Source of the DNA: Bugulina stolonifera
Taxonomy: Eukaryota > Bryozoa > Gymnolaemata > Cheilostomatida > Bugulidae
Direction of reading: 5' to 3'
Assembly: GCA_935421135.1 (NCBI GenBank)
Contig: OW285187.1
Coordinates: forward strand, 11,247,929 to 11,311,928
DNA length: 64,000 bases
Positions 26,824 to 40,629 of the stretch are shown here, piece after piece. A program made the position numbers and the translations under genes. The stretch's first letter is position 1; each line of letters starts with the position of its first letter. A model generated the notes under the pieces. The model did not search any database. It was not told the origin of the DNA and saw only the letters and a program-made list of their open reading frames with translations.

Positions 26824-29800
26824 TCAGCATTGACATTTCCGTGATGAATTTCCTCCAATTTCCTCTAACTTAATAGAACCTGCAAATATAATGTGTTGGT
26901 AGTCAATGAAAGAACCAACTTACAAACTATCGGCAGAAATATAATGATACTTTTACATAGTTTCAAACAGTATCAATATTTAACTGTGCTGGGTGCCGTA
27001 GAGGCCCTGGATTTAATTAAATCCCAGTTAGGGAGAGATATTACCCTTGTATAAAATACCATAGTAATATCTAACATAGTATTCAACAGATAGCAATACT
27101 ACGTAGGTATAATGTACGTCATGATATGATATGATATGATACGTAGGTATAATGTACGTCATGATATGATACGATATGATACGTAGGTATAATGTACGTC
27201 ATGATATGATACGATATGATACGTAGGTATAATGTACGTCATGATATGATATGATATGATACGTAGGTATAATGTACGTCATGATATGATATGATACGTA
27301 GGTATAATGTACGTCATGATATGATACGTTTCTCAACTACTCACCTAACACATCTACTGCGTCTCGGCTGTTTACAAAGTCTTCTGCTATCTTATTGAAT
27401 AATTCATCTACAAGTAGTTCAGAATCCTGATCATGCTTTAGCTGTATATTGTATGAACAAGTGTGTAGCCTACATGTACTCACTACCATATGCCATGTGC
27501 AGAAGTGAAGGAATTTAAGATAGCCTTGGTTACTGTCCAATATTTTATGCATGAATAATACTTGCTTCGGCCACAAACAGAAAAATAAGGCTTTACTAAT
27601 GATTTCCAGTAACCCAGCAGATGAAATGATCCAACTGTATAATTACATACTGATGTTCTTCAGTTTGACATGGTAAATTCTGTTGTGTAGATGAGTTGTT
27701 TAAATACATGTGACAATATTTGGATTAGTGAGTATGTATGTATATGAACTACAATACTACTAAAACTACCAACTTACTTATATTTTCACCAGTTTTACTC
27801 GATGTCTCCACAATATGTGCATTAAACTCATCTGCGAAGTCTGTGGCATCATGTATGTCTACTTTACGGGCTTGAGGTGTCGACTCTATCAGGTCTTTCT
27901 TAGTGCCAACCAGATAGATTTTACAATCCTATTGGATAGAGTACAGAACTGAATGATAATACGTACAAATAGCAGCACACAGTAGTGTGACACCAATAAA
28001 CAGTTGCTGGTTTCATTTTGTGATTTAGACAATTTTGCTATTGTTTTTTCTTCAAAAATTAAAATCGCTTGCTTTAAGCTATGTCAACAGAATGTACACC
28101 CTCCATACCCTGGCTTTTAGATTAGACCAACATACATAGCAATACCCTGGAATAGCAAATTATTCAATTCTTCTAAAATCAGCTAATGTTTTACTCCCGA
28201 TTGAAGGAACACAACTCCAAACTACTAAAAGCTGGTGACCCATTAGTTACTATTGAATGAATAGTTGTCCTGGGAGAGCATATACGAGTTAGCAAGATAG
28301 ATTTGTGTATTTGGCAAATCTAGTGAAAAACGTTGGTTTTTATCACTTCATGATATCCAGATATGGTAGTTATTTGCTATTACTGCACATCTGTTCACAC
28401 ACCATACTAGCATGCACCATTGTTACAAAACAGACTGCATTGCATCAACTATGTGTTCTACATGTAAGGGTGCCTGATATTAACCACAAGTAAACCATTT
28501 GTTCATTAATCTTTGGACGCCTAGAAGATTTTTACGTTTTTGAGCTTTGTAGGGCTATCTACTGTTACAAAGTGTATTAAACTATATATTGGCTGAATCC
28601 TCATTAGACAATGAATCCATTTTTCACAAAATAGTTATTGTTTGATAAAGCCTAGAAATCTTATACCACCCATAAACATGACACCAATGGTAAACCGAAC
28701 TAGGGGTGTGCTAACAGATTATTGTAGTGACATTATATTTAGCTTTCAAGGCCACCAAATCTTCAAAGAGTCTGTTCACAGCACATAATGTGCAAAAAAA
28801 TAAAAGTAAATGTGTATAGTGTCTTCCCACAGTGCTTCAAAGAGTAGTGACCTCTTATAGTTCACTGAATAAATTTTTGCAAAAAAACTTTCAGGTACAT
28901 AAAACCTCATTGATTTTATAAAATATAGAATCAGCAACTAATGAGGATTCCAAAAATGTATAATTTGAGCTACTTAAAAACAATAGGCTTCTTTTTAGGA
29001 CCAAAAATATTCATGAAAAAATGGTGGTTGAAAAGCGTCCAAAGATTAATGAACATCACTGTACATGTAAGGGTGCCTGATATTAACCACAAGTAAACCA
29101 TTTGTTCACTTGGGCCTACTAATCTTAACTTTGGAGTTGTTTACCCTACATGTTTGTTCCATGAAGAGAGGATAACTTCTTGATAATTGACAGATGCTTT
29201 ATAATAAAATAATCTAATACATGTAAATAAATCATATTATTATATTATAAGCCTTGTAGACAACCTTAAAATCTTACCGTTTCGTTTTTGCGTAATTCAT
29301 CAACCCAGAACCGAACTTTGCTGAAGCTTGTCTCATCAGTGATGTCATAGCATACGATGGCAGCCTTAGCTGATCTGTAGTATATCCTACTCATAGCCTC
29401 ATATCTCTCACTACCAGCTGTATCCTGTAATATACCATCAAATACATACATAGTAAATAAACCGTATTACACAGTATATATATTTATTCAAGAAAGGTGC
29501 AGATTTAATTATTTTAGGTGCTTCGCTGTACAACCTTAGGTATATTTGTACACATGTATGTTAGGCTTGCCTATAGATGTATAAAAGCTACAGAAAGTAG
29601 CTACCAAATACTAATTTTGGCTACAAACTATCCAGCTTCAGAAGCTAAAAAGGTGCTGTTTTACATCTTGACTATTAAAGCACATGGTTTGGGGAGATTT
29701 AGGAGTGATAGTTCAGGAGCAGAGCAGGTTGTGTATGTCACAACGTTTTTCAATCTTAGCACCAGCCAGGGATTGCAAAGAAGGTGAGACTTATTTTCTG

Positions 29801-32800
29801 TTGAATATTTTTATGTATTATCCTCCAAGAAGGTCCAGAGGCAGAATTGTATAAATAACTACTCTATTACAAAATATTATTCATGGCATGTAGCAGATGA
29901 TCATTAAATGTATTTCTGTTTATATTGTAGTTAGCAAAGGGTAAGAATGTCACAGACAGACAACTCATAAGACGCTAACTTAAAGGGGAAAATCACAAAT
30001 TTTGAAGTGATTCTAAAGTGATAGTTCGAAATCTGGCGGTTCAAGACGTCATTTCCACAAATACCAAAATCCGCGTTTTTATCCAAAAAATCGGTTTATC
30101 TGATTGGTCATGGGCGCATCCTTGTTGGTAGTCTAAGATCTGCAGACTTGCACCAATATGCGAGGTGATTAATATATGCCCCGTTAAATCCACTACATTG
30201 CTATAACCGTGCTGTTTCCGGTAAGTTTGCGCATTCACAGTTTACTGGTTTGCGACAGCCACTTGTGTTTTTTAATAATTTCCAAAGTTTTCTGCTACTT
30301 GCACTTGCTTGTTTTTTATACTGACTAATATAGCTCACGGCATATTCTACAATGCATATTTATCCGTCGGTAAGAAATCAAATCAAGTTATATTATAATA
30401 ATTATTTGTTCATTCTTTTCTAATCCTACTAGATTATTTCCCACCGACTCTGACTGACAGTCACTGCAGTTTCACTGAACTATAAAAAACGCTAGTTTCA
30501 ATTTGTTTAGAATAATTATTTATCATCAATTATGTTTGTTTTTATTTACTAATGCACATAATTAAATAATAACTGTTCTACCATGGGTTTCATTGGTAGT
30601 TCAGCGGAGCTAGCAGTGACTCTCAGTCAGATTCGGAGCTTGCAGTGACTCTCAGTAAGTTTCCGTGGGAAATATAACATGAACTCAAGCTGCAATAAAA
30701 TCACTTTTATTTCTTTGGCATCAGATTGCTGTTGACTAGACACAAGACAAATGAATCACCAGTTACTGCTTACTTGCCGCTGTAAATTAATGATTAAAAG
30801 TCAAACGATCAATTGAAAGCAATGCAAATCAATATAATAATATATCAATCAATTTATTTCGTGTGTTGCTTTTACTAAAACAGGCTAAATATAAATGATG
30901 AAAGCTGTTAGTTGGAAATGGTAAAGCAACATTTCCAAAAAAAGACAGTTCCAGCAGGACGTTTCTCAACTGTGTAGATTACATTTATTAGAATACAACT
31001 CACCGATAATTAAGTTTAATTGAATGAAAAATTAATATTAAAAAGGAAAATTAATGGGTGGGATTAGGGGTTCAAACTGCCACGGAGAGGTTTAGTTTGG
31101 AACTGTCTTTTTCCCATTGTGTTGGATTGCAGTACATCACTTCACCTCCATACTTTCCTGGTGTTTTATTTCTTTCTTTACTGCCTATTTTAATTTTATT
31201 TTAATCTTGCTAATTTTCATTTCATGGCGTGCGTTCAGATAAATAAAATTAAAATAAGCAGCAGTAAGTAAGCCCAATGACTGAAAGAAAAAAACAGAGA
31301 TGCCAAACTCAGTTAATTCAAGCAACATTTTATGGCCTATTAAAAGACTCGTTTCCAAAATAAAACTTGCAAACATCTCTGGAAAAAAACTAGTATCATA
31401 TGTATGTTTGTGCAATATTATGAATCTGTTCCACAATGCTGACCATTAAGAAATTTACTTTAGCCTCAGTGACTATGACAAACCCTATTGATACTCTTAA
31501 CTATTCTCTATAATGGCATAGGCCTATGTGACTAAGAATATTGGGCCTACACTGTGGTGACTTGGTGACTACTATATCTAACTACTACTATTCCTATTGA
31601 TAATTCAACTTCTGTTGATTCTATTGATACTGTAGCTACTACTGCTACTACTGGACCCTCTGGTACTACTGCGACAACTTACCACTTTTCTACGACTAAC
31701 TATTATTGTAACCAACTACTACTATTACTACTGCTGATTTTAACTACTTGCATGATTACTACTAATGCAACCTAACTAACTACTGAGATCACCATAATAC
31801 TGCTACTACACTGCTAATACGAACTACAGCCAACACCACAAATGGTTCTTTTATTTTGCTAGTAAACTGCTGCTGTGACTACTAATACTGAAGATAGTGG
31901 GCATACTATCAATGTTGAGCTGATACTAACACATACAGCTTGTTGACTTGGGTTGTAGGATGTTGCAGTGCCTGCTGCAGTTGGGCCACCAGATGCTGAT
32001 ATGCTCTCTTACTTTATTCTATGAGTTTGTAGTACTGAAGCACTAATGAGTTTTACCATGCACTAGCCGATGCTTTCAAGAAAATGCAGTTTCATATCCA
32101 TATAGCTCTTCAGGTAGGTAGTTGTATGAATAACTACTCGGAATCCTGTATCTTAAACATTGATGCTTTATCGGCAAAGAAGATTTAGAATCTGATACTC
32201 CTTTGGTTATTATAGTAATTACACTTACATGAATTATTCATTGTTACACATGAAGACTGTGTGTGTAGGCAGATCTATGTGCAAATGAAAGTAATACACG
32301 AGACAGTCATTTCTTGGTTGCAGATAGATTCTGGTAAGATGTTCCAGACAAAATGTTATAGCCTTGGAATATCGCAAGAGACACTGATGGAGGGTAAACT
32401 ATCCAGTTCAACAGGAACAACTTTTGGAAGAAACCTCATTCATCATTGCAGTTGGTCTGGTATCCTTGCTGGCAGTCTCCTTGAGGTTAAATATTTGTCC
32501 ATTGCTTTTGCATGTAGGTGCAGTAGTGGTGAAAGCTAGATAGACCTCCTTACTCCCTAGTTGGGGTTTTGGAGAAGGGAATAAATCTAGAAAAAGCGAT
32601 TTCTGTTTAAGTTTTACTGAAAAACAGAGGTTATCTCAAATTTCTCCACTTCTGCATCTAAACAATTATTGACCTCCATGGCCTGAATCTTGCAACCATT
32701 TGCTATCAGCCATTATGTTAGCTGTCAACATAATATGGTCAACAAGGTCAGTCTATAACTGTAGGGCTTGCCAGTGACCTCTACCTCACCAACTATGCAA

Positions 32801-35800
32801 GTGTTCAACTGTTGAAACCCAGGCAGTGAAGTTGAAGTTTGATCATAACACAGTCCACTCTGCACTCTGCTGGAACTTCCTCCACTTGTACACCTCTGCT
32901 CTGACTGCTCAATACTCTCTAGCACAATCTGTTGGCTATGTTATAAAACCATAGTAGCACATAAGTGCTACATGATGGTAATCATTAGTGCTTTGCCATA
33001 GATTCAGCAGTTAAAGCTATCATAGAATCCACAGTAGCCTAACCACCTGCAGTGTAATATTTTAATGTGTACTTTTAATAATACTATTACCAATGTTTTT
33101 CATGGGTAGCAAAGTGTCAGAAATTATTTCCAATGATATTGTGTAAACCTTTTATACATGCATGTATATGTAGATATAATAAAGAATTCGTGATTACATA
33201 TAATGTTTATACAAATACAGTGTGTTGTGCCATATGGTACTTTCAGCATGTACATGCATGTCTATTTGCCATACATAAGTTTTATAATGATAAAATGTAT
33301 ATTATATTACTGATACATGTACAGGTATAAATGCATTTGCATTGTTGGCAGACGATGCTAAGGTCTATGTGATTGCACTGCACTGACAACTGCAGTCAAG
33401 AAATTGAAATGAGAGTAAGGAAAACAAATACATGTATAATTAGCATAGCATTATGTTATACGGATAATAGTATAAAGTTATCTCCCCAGGAATGGTCGAT
33501 CGCCGGAAACCGTAGTCTCACAAAATAGTATGCCGAAATCTCAAAAAGGAGATAACTCCAAATTTTTCAATCGTTTAGAAGGAGTTTTAATTTCACTAAT
33601 TGAGGCATAAGGAGGGTCATAAAATACAAATCCTTTGTTATTAATAAGAGAACATATGTTGATTTAGTATACTGTACAATAATTGTTCGAATATCTTGTT
33701 TGAAACAGTACAAAAACTAACTTCAAAGTAGGGCACAATTTGTGAATTTCACCTTTAACCCACAGCGGACTGCTATACTCCACTGCTATAGAATTCTGGG
33801 AATAACTGCAGTTTCTGATGACAGAACAGCATATTATGTATTCTAGTAAATTGTGAATATTTCTTACCCATATCCCCATGATCAGGGATTTCCCATTGAC
33901 TAGCAGCCTCTTGGCCCCAAAGGCTGCTCCTATCGTCTACAAAAGGAGAGTAAAGATTATATTTCAAGAAGATAACAAGATATACCAGTCCACAGTGTGG
34001 AACTCTATCAATGTTATGGTAGGCCTATGCTGTTGGGTTACCTACCTGTATGTAATAGAAGTACCAGGTTACCTAGTATGATAAGTAATCTAATCTTATC
34101 TATAGGTTAAACTATATAACACTCTGTACACTCTCCATACACAGGTTAAACTATATAACACTCTGTACACTCTCCATACACAGGTTAAACTATATAACAC
34201 TCTGTACACTCTCCATACACGTACTGAATTAAATACATTGGTGCAACTCTATAACACTTGGTCTTGTATGTTATGCCACACTTTTTGCAATGCAACCTGC
34301 TAACACTGCTTGATGCTGAGCTCTACCCACAATGACAGTGATATACACACTCTGGGCTAAAAATCTATTGTTCTAACTGGAACTATGAAGTTCTAGCACA
34401 CAGGCTAATAGGAAATGTATGGAAATGATTCCACAGACAAAATTTAAATCTTGGTAGTCAGACCAATACCACATGGTTGTACTCTGTGTATTATTATACA
34501 TGTTACTGCTGATTGGTGTAACACATGTGGTGTTACTGCTGATTGGTGTAACACATGTGGCCTCCCATGATAAAATCAAAACACCTGAGCAATCCCACCC
34601 CACACTGTAGGGTGAATACACTACACAGGCAGTTCCACTGCATGCTCTAGATTAGTAGAGAAATGATACATACTGTGCTTTCCAAACTACTAAACTGGTC
34701 TTCGACGTATCTCTTGGTCAATGAAGTCTTTCCTATGTTTGCTTTACCCAGTATTATTATTTTCATAGTTTCAACTCCATTGTCACCATTTTGCTGTTTT
34801 ACTCCACCGCTGTGACTATGAGGCTTATCCTTAGCCTGCTGTGCTACTGGCATTTTATTACACATTTACATATCCTATATTATCCTCTCCGTGTGTTTAC
34901 AACAAAATCTGTGCCTATAGATGGTAGAGAAGAGTGTTGTTGGGGCTGCCTGTCTCTGTAGTGCTGCCTGTCTCTGTAGCGCTGCCTGTCTCTTTAGTGC
35001 TGCCTGTCTCTGTAGTGCTGCCTGTCTCTGGAGTGTGTGTTTCCTCTGGGTTTCTGGTTCTTATAAGATGGAAGTGTAGACCAAAGTTGTATGTATGCAA
35101 TCAAGTTGCCTGCTCTGCTTATACTGAACTGTAGGTGGTGATAAACTAGTAGCACATACAAGACTGCCTTTGTAGATAGTTTACTAATCTATGATAAGAT
35201 ACATCAGTAACTCTGGGGTAGGAGACAATGCCCTATTGACCTTTGGTGTTGTGAAATGATAAATACATGTAATTATGTATAATCATGGCTTTAGCAAACA
35301 GGAATTGAAATTCCCAAACAGTTTACTTATTGTTGAAGTCATTCTATAGTATGGTTGTGTATGCATGGTAAATAGTATGCATGGTAAATAGTATGCATGG
35401 TAAATAGTATGCATGGTAAATAGTATGCATGGTAAATGATATGCATGGTAAATGTGTATGCATGTTATAACTAAGGGGCTTTAGTGTAATTACAAAGAAG
35501 GGTGTGAGGGTAGATTTGCAAAGAGAACCTACAGTTCACAACTGCACCAAATAGTCCATTATATACTTCCAATGGTGAAGCTATATAATTATAACCTTAT
35601 TTGCTATTATTATTAGAGTTTGTTGATCACCCTATAATCCAAACAGGTCAACTCTCTTCATTCTAATAATTATCATAGAGTAATGGGCTAATGGGTATTT
35701 GTTAGTGAGAAGTTACTCTCTCTTTTGAAATAGCAAACACAAGAGCAGACAACTACTCCTCTCACTAGGCAAAACCATAAAAATTTATGGCAATAATACC

Positions 35801-36083
35801 AAATAGCATAGAATTACTGTACAAGTAACAGTTGACTATAATATACATGTACCTGCATATCACATTACCTCAAAACTAAAATAGGCTCTTCAGTGTACAT
35901 GTTACTAGAAGAACACAACTCCAAAGAGCTACAAACAGTTTATGATATCTATAATGAACTTACAGCTTGGTAGTTAGCGGTCATGCTGTACCTATCGTGT
36001 ATATATCTCTGTGCCAGACATGTCTTACCAACATGTTCCTTTCCAAGCAGAACTATCTTCATGTCCACCTTTGAAGCAGCCAT
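26824..36083 (-). CDS. Rab24-like small GTPase
   Basis: Transcript-order exons: 36083-35964 (first exon A) or 34865-34674 (first exon B), then 33936-33868, 29424-29278, 27928-27778, 27407-27345, 26879-26824. All phases agree, giving 201 residues with exon A or 225 with exon B; vertebrate RAB24 is about 203. Visible G motifs: P-loop GKEHVGKT (A) or GKANIGKT (B), TIGAAF after switch [18 protein letters not shown], and ETSSKTG. The Ser after DTAG, where most Rabs have Gln, and Thr in place of Asn in the NKxD motif are RAB24 hallmarks. RAB24 is linked to autophagy and has low GTPase activity. The protein ends KCQC, a CXC prenylation signal; this last 56-nt exon is short and was located by phase and the cysteine motif. 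The 4.4-kb intron after 33868 holds transposon remnants. Confidence 0.93.
27095..27330 (+). repeat. 40-bp minisatellite in Rab intron
   Basis: Five to six units of about 40 bp (ATGATATGATACGTAGG and AATGTACGTC) lie in the last Rab intron, ending about 15 bp from the exon at 27345. Confidence 0.9.
28459..29108 (+). repeat. 47-bp direct repeats flanking the TIR element
   Basis: Identical 47-bp copies at 28459-28505 and 29062-29108, far too long for a target-site duplication. The left copy overlaps the inverted repeat by GTTCA. Confidence 0.85.
28501..29061. mobile_element. Non-autonomous TIR element, mariner-like end
   Basis: Perfect 20-bp inverted repeats (28501-28520 and 29035-29054, beginning GTTCATTAATCTTTGG). 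The right end continues to CAGTGAT (read inward) next to TA, as in Tc1/mariner elements. The left end lacks this tip and is instead joined to a 47-bp copy of the right flank. No transposase is present. It lies in a Rab intron. Confidence 0.7.
29991..30160 (+). repeat. Dispersed repeat, copy 1
   Basis: It shares long blocks (AATCACAAATTTTGAAGTGA and TGATTGGTCATGGGCGCATC) in the same order with 58283-58401. Non-coding; the family is not recognised. Confidence 0.7.
30930..31135 (+). repeat. Dispersed repeat related to 56040-56590
   Basis: It shares AACTGTGTAGATTACATTTA, a following AATxCAACTCAC block, and GGGxTTAGGGGTT with the two tandem-like copies at 56040-56590. Confidence 0.6.
32517..32658. 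mobile_element. Short inverted-repeat MITE, copy 2
   Basis: It has the same outline as 4787-4946: starts GGTGCAGTAGTGGTG, ends in the inverted TCTGCATC, and contains the central TTGGGGTTT block. Flanking TA on both sides suggests a TA target. Confidence 0.55.
34104..34220 (+). repeat. 39-bp tandem repeat, three copies
   Basis: Three near-identical units starting AGGTTAAACTATATAACAC, in the Rab intron between first exon B and the shared exon at 33936. Confidence 0.9.
34674..34865 (-). CDS. Alternative first exon B of Rab gene
   Basis: A 64-codon exon starts at 34865 (or at the second Met, 34853). It has a 29-residue polar leader followed by strand, P-loop (GKANIGKTS) and helix, and ends in phase 0 at a GTATGT donor. 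Exon A, 1.1 kb upstream, encodes the equivalent G-domain segment and also ends in phase 0. Either can join the shared exon beginning TIGAAF, but not both, since that would duplicate the P-loop. Confidence 0.8.
34946..35029 (+). repeat. 18-bp tandem repeat
   Basis: Five units of GCTGCCTGTCTCTGTAGT, just upstream of Rab first exon B (about 80 bp from its ATG on the minus strand), so it lies in the putative promoter of that isoform. Confidence 0.9.
35353..35465 (+). repeat. 16-bp tandem repeat
   Basis: About seven units of AGTATGCATGGTAAAT between Rab first exons A and B. Confidence 0.88.
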
Positions 36084-39000
36084 TGTTCACTTCTACAGAA
36101 CAGAAACCCATGTTCATAAAAGCCATGGGCTATGTATATATATACTCCTGCATACACATTGTTCAGGTAATTAATATAGCAGGTGGCCAACTTTCAAGAT
36201 TTGGTGACAAAGATGAGTTTGAAGTAAGAACATGCATATACAGCACAGATGACTAGTAGATTATATTTCTAGGAATGTAGTGATTATATTACATAATCTA
36301 AACACAATTCCTCTACTATAGGATAAGAGTCACATGGTTATGAACACTGTTATACTATTAGAGTACTGCATGTACTTATCTCTATAAGTATGAACTCTAA
36401 TAATTTGACCTGATAGAATGTACAATATTGTACATTATTGAAGCAGTATTGAGGAAGTATTTAGGCCTAATCGTACAGTATTATGGAGACATAAATACTG
36501 CCATTCTAGCTGATAAGAAGCAGAAGGTCTAATGCTAATAACTATGATTGTATAACATCTGGAATGAGTTTCATAAAATCTGCCTGAGGGATTACAACTG
36601 TAAGGAAATTTAATACGATGTAGATAAATACATCACATGAGCTCCTTTTTGCACATTTTACTATTATAATGGCGGAGAGGTATTTAAATAATACATGAAT
36701 GTACATTTAAATAATACATGAGTGAACAGAGATTTGCTTTGTTTAGAGGAAGTTAATCCTAGGAAACTGAACTTGCTTGCTGGTGAACTACTAAACTTCT
36801 CAATTGGATTGAAAATAATTTTTGATGAGTCATAAGCAAGCCACGATTAGTCGATTACTAATCCATATATTTATCCCTATAAAAATCCACAAATCCACTT
36901 TCATTCTCGCACAGAGCTACTTGATGCATCATCAATCCTCCCTAGATGTAGGTTTAGCGTTGAGGATTAGTTCAAGCAAACTTGTAGCAGGTTACAATAT
37001 GTGTGTGGTTTGACTCAACTACCACGGCCACCAGTCACTTTACTATTTGTCTCCGTTTACAACTACATGTATACTGTACACAGGGTACTTGTGAGTTGCG
37101 CCTGCTGTACTTATTAGCTTACCCAGTAACCATTGAAATAACAACATATTCAAAAATATGCGGACTACAATGCTACATGTACCATAATGTCGGCATAAGA
37201 AACACCAGCATAGCTAGTACTGAACTAGTACTGAACCATACTGCATATTAGGCCTATGATATGATAACTTCCACCAAACAAAGTATTTTATACTCATGTT
37301 CATTATACTCGTAATTAGGCTAAGCCAAATATTGTAGTCGCCTACCTAACTTAAAAGCAACAGTTACTCGTAGAATATAATATCCCTTGTAATAGATTTT
37401 TCCTAATGAAGTGTAGAATCAACCTGTTACCTCAGCAATATATATTACTCATTCTTATAGCCCTAAAGAATGACTGATACACCTAAAACCAATAGCATAG
37501 TTAAATGCAGGGTCATAAAAACCAAGGAGGGCGGCAAAGTGAGCATTTGTCTCCCCAAAATTATGTCCAAACAAGGCTTTAGTGTCATACTGAGCATAGT
37601 TTATATTCAGTAAAATAATGGCCAGCACCGTAGTCTAAGAGGCAATGTAAAAGCTCAACTACATGGTAGTTTGTTCGTTTTCGGGCAATGGCCAACATCC
37701 TAGCTTTTAAGTCCATCTTTTCCAGCATTATAAAATTTTGTTGTAATTGGTTAACATCATATTATGTAACTCCTTTAAGTACGAAATTTATTAAAAAAGA
37801 ACTGTTCTTACTATGGAGCCTGGATGAAAAACAACTGGGTTGACCTGCTGAAGCTCAGGACTGAACCTCAAAGAAGACTGTTCACCAGCATAGCCTACTT
37901 TTGTTACGATAAGATACTTTTGTTACAGAGAATTTTTTTATGAGCCTTGGTATCCTAATCTAGGATTTTTTGCTCTTCTGTAGAAAGTAGTTGCTTCAGC
38001 TTCAGTAACTTACCAATATTGAACATAATATACCATGATAATCATAATGTAAAATGCAAAATTTATATTTAATGTAATATTACACTAATATAATTTTATT
38101 AATAAAAACAAAAGACAAAGTAAGGAAGAAAGGATCGGAAGAGAACCCCAATCTAATGTTATGTCATGAGAAAATAAGGATAATCATATATAAGACATAG
38201 TGGAGATAAGAATTCAATATGTCATATGATGATGATTTGATGATAATTATACTATCATTATAAATATAATTATTATTATAATATAATTAATAATATAATA
38301 ATTATTATTATAATAACATACAATCTTCTAAAAATAAATGTATAATAACTTAATGATATAATGATATACTCACTAAATTGCGATCACAAAAAATAGAGAG
38401 CAGGGTTGTTTATCACAACAAAAGTAGTAATTTTATTGGTCGACAAAATTATATCATGCTATTTATATTTCGAATTTTGTCTTGTACTATTAATCTATTT
38501 ATAATTATGTAGTTTTGTTTTGACTGCAGTTCACTGATTATTTCCGAAATTTGTGAATGCCCTTGACCTTAGCTGTTGTCTTTATTAAATAGTGCGTGTG
38601 AGAACTTAGGTCTAATTTTATATAGCGCAGGACAGTTATTACGCAGGTTCACTGGAGTAATAATCGTGTATGCAGCTAGGAAACTGTGTGTTGTACTCAA
38701 CTCCAGCCTACTTCAAATTTTGAGTGGTAATTTTGAAAAAAGCAATCATAATTATAATCTAATGGGGTTCATAAGATGAAAATTTACATTTACATAGGAA
38801 GTGCCTCTTTTGGACGACTTATAATTAAATTATTTTAGTATAAAACCTGTTATGGTTTTTAATAAAAGTAAAAATTAAATATGCTAGATTGGCAACAGTA
38901 CAGAGGCTTAGTTAGGTCCAACTTTCTTATGGGGCTGTCCACAGACAATGGTGGTTCTGATATGCTCCTACTATTTGATTATTATTGCAGGCATAAGACC

Positions 39001-40629
39001 AACCCCTGTTTCCTGGTCTGAGGCTTGTATAAGTTGTCTGACCACACTAGTTTCTCTGAGAAAACTATTGTGGGTGACAGAGAGATGGTAAAATTGACCA
39101 CTAGAGCAGCTGCCAGAGGAGAGCCAACCTCATTATGATTATCAGCCAAAAAATACATTTACCACTCTAGTTCCCTGCCACGAACAATTCGTGAAATAAG
39201 ATGAGAAACTAACCTCCAATCCTAAACAGTGATATACTGTAAAAATTGCAGACCCCCTAGTCTAAAAATAGTGAAAACTAGGGGCTCCCTTATAGCTTAT
39301 AGATTTACATCAAATTGCTGGCGGAGTCCTACCTCATCTGAGGTACACACTCAGTTCCTTCATGGAACTAGGCTCGGATACTCCTAAGTAGTTTTATAAA
39401 TTTCTATTAAATATGCAATGCATATAAGAAGGTAGCAGTAGTTGCATTAAAATCCAACTGGACGAGCACCGAAAAGTGCAGCGCCTATTTTATGAAACTG
39501 TCCTCGCCCACAGTCTGAGGTACCGATAGGTTATCAGCCTACAATTAGTCAATTAATGCTCAATTAATTAATTTAAATGAAACTACTCAGACCCAATATG
39601 CCATATCCGACAGCAGGTTAACTCTTACGGATCGGACGAAGGATTGCAATGTAGGTGAAACATTGAAACTTGTTAATACAACATCAGCTCCTATACTTGT
39701 ATATAATATACAAAATAGATTCTATATTGCGAGTGAATTATATAGAAATGCCCACCACAGCTTGTTACAATATGACTAACACTTCAATAATAACCCAAAG
39801 ATTCTATAAAAGCTCTAGCTTGACAAAATAAGAATCAAAATGTAAACTACTCGTAGCTGATACAGATAACATGTTAAAACTTGAGTTTTTTGTGGCATGT
39901 GAAAATTGGATTTGGAGTCTAACCGTCAGTATTATGCCCAACCCTGGTGGCTAGGCGCTAGGGTGACACAAATTCTATCAATATGCATATTTTCTGTAAG
40001 CCGAGACTCTGCCCTTTATAATCATACCAAATATAATGGGCTTATTAGCTACTGAGAGTTTCGAAAAATACTTGCAAATATCTCTGGTTTACAGGGTTGA
40101 AGCCCGCCATATACATGTATATGTAACACTGGGCAATATCACTACAATGCATGTAGTTACAGTTTTAGGTGAACCACTGATATAGGATAATCAGAACATA
40201 ATTGTAAAGTGATTATATTTAATAACTCTAAAATTGACTGCTAGCAGTAGGTGAAGTAATATTGGAAATCATGTCATCTTGAAGGGCATTGCCTTGTTTC
40301 ATCCAATTTCTAATGCTGAATGTATATATACAGGTCGCGAGGGCATTTGAAGAAATAGATTTTGATTTCATGTCTTTAGTTTTAAGAGCCAGTCTACTGT
40401 TATTCCTCCTTTAGGTCTGGTTGTTGATGATTTGCATACATGTAAATTGACTGCATCCTCTTCCAATCACATAAACCAATTTTGGCAATGATTATATTTT
40501 CGGTTTGTTCAACACTGCAAGGTAGACTGTAGATTGTATGTTTTCACGGATTGAATATTACTACTTTAACTCATTCTCGATGATGAGGCTTCCCCACCAA
40601 TTATATTACATGCATGCATATGTTTGTAG
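36084..40629. other. Intergenic, no gene recognised
   Basis: About 4.5 kb separating divergent genes (Rab on minus, myosin on plus). It is AT-rich with palindromic AT tracts at 38240-38340. I looked here for the missing 5' myosin exons, in particular the conserved TNAGxxLVxxNP segment, and did not find them. Confidence 0.5.
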
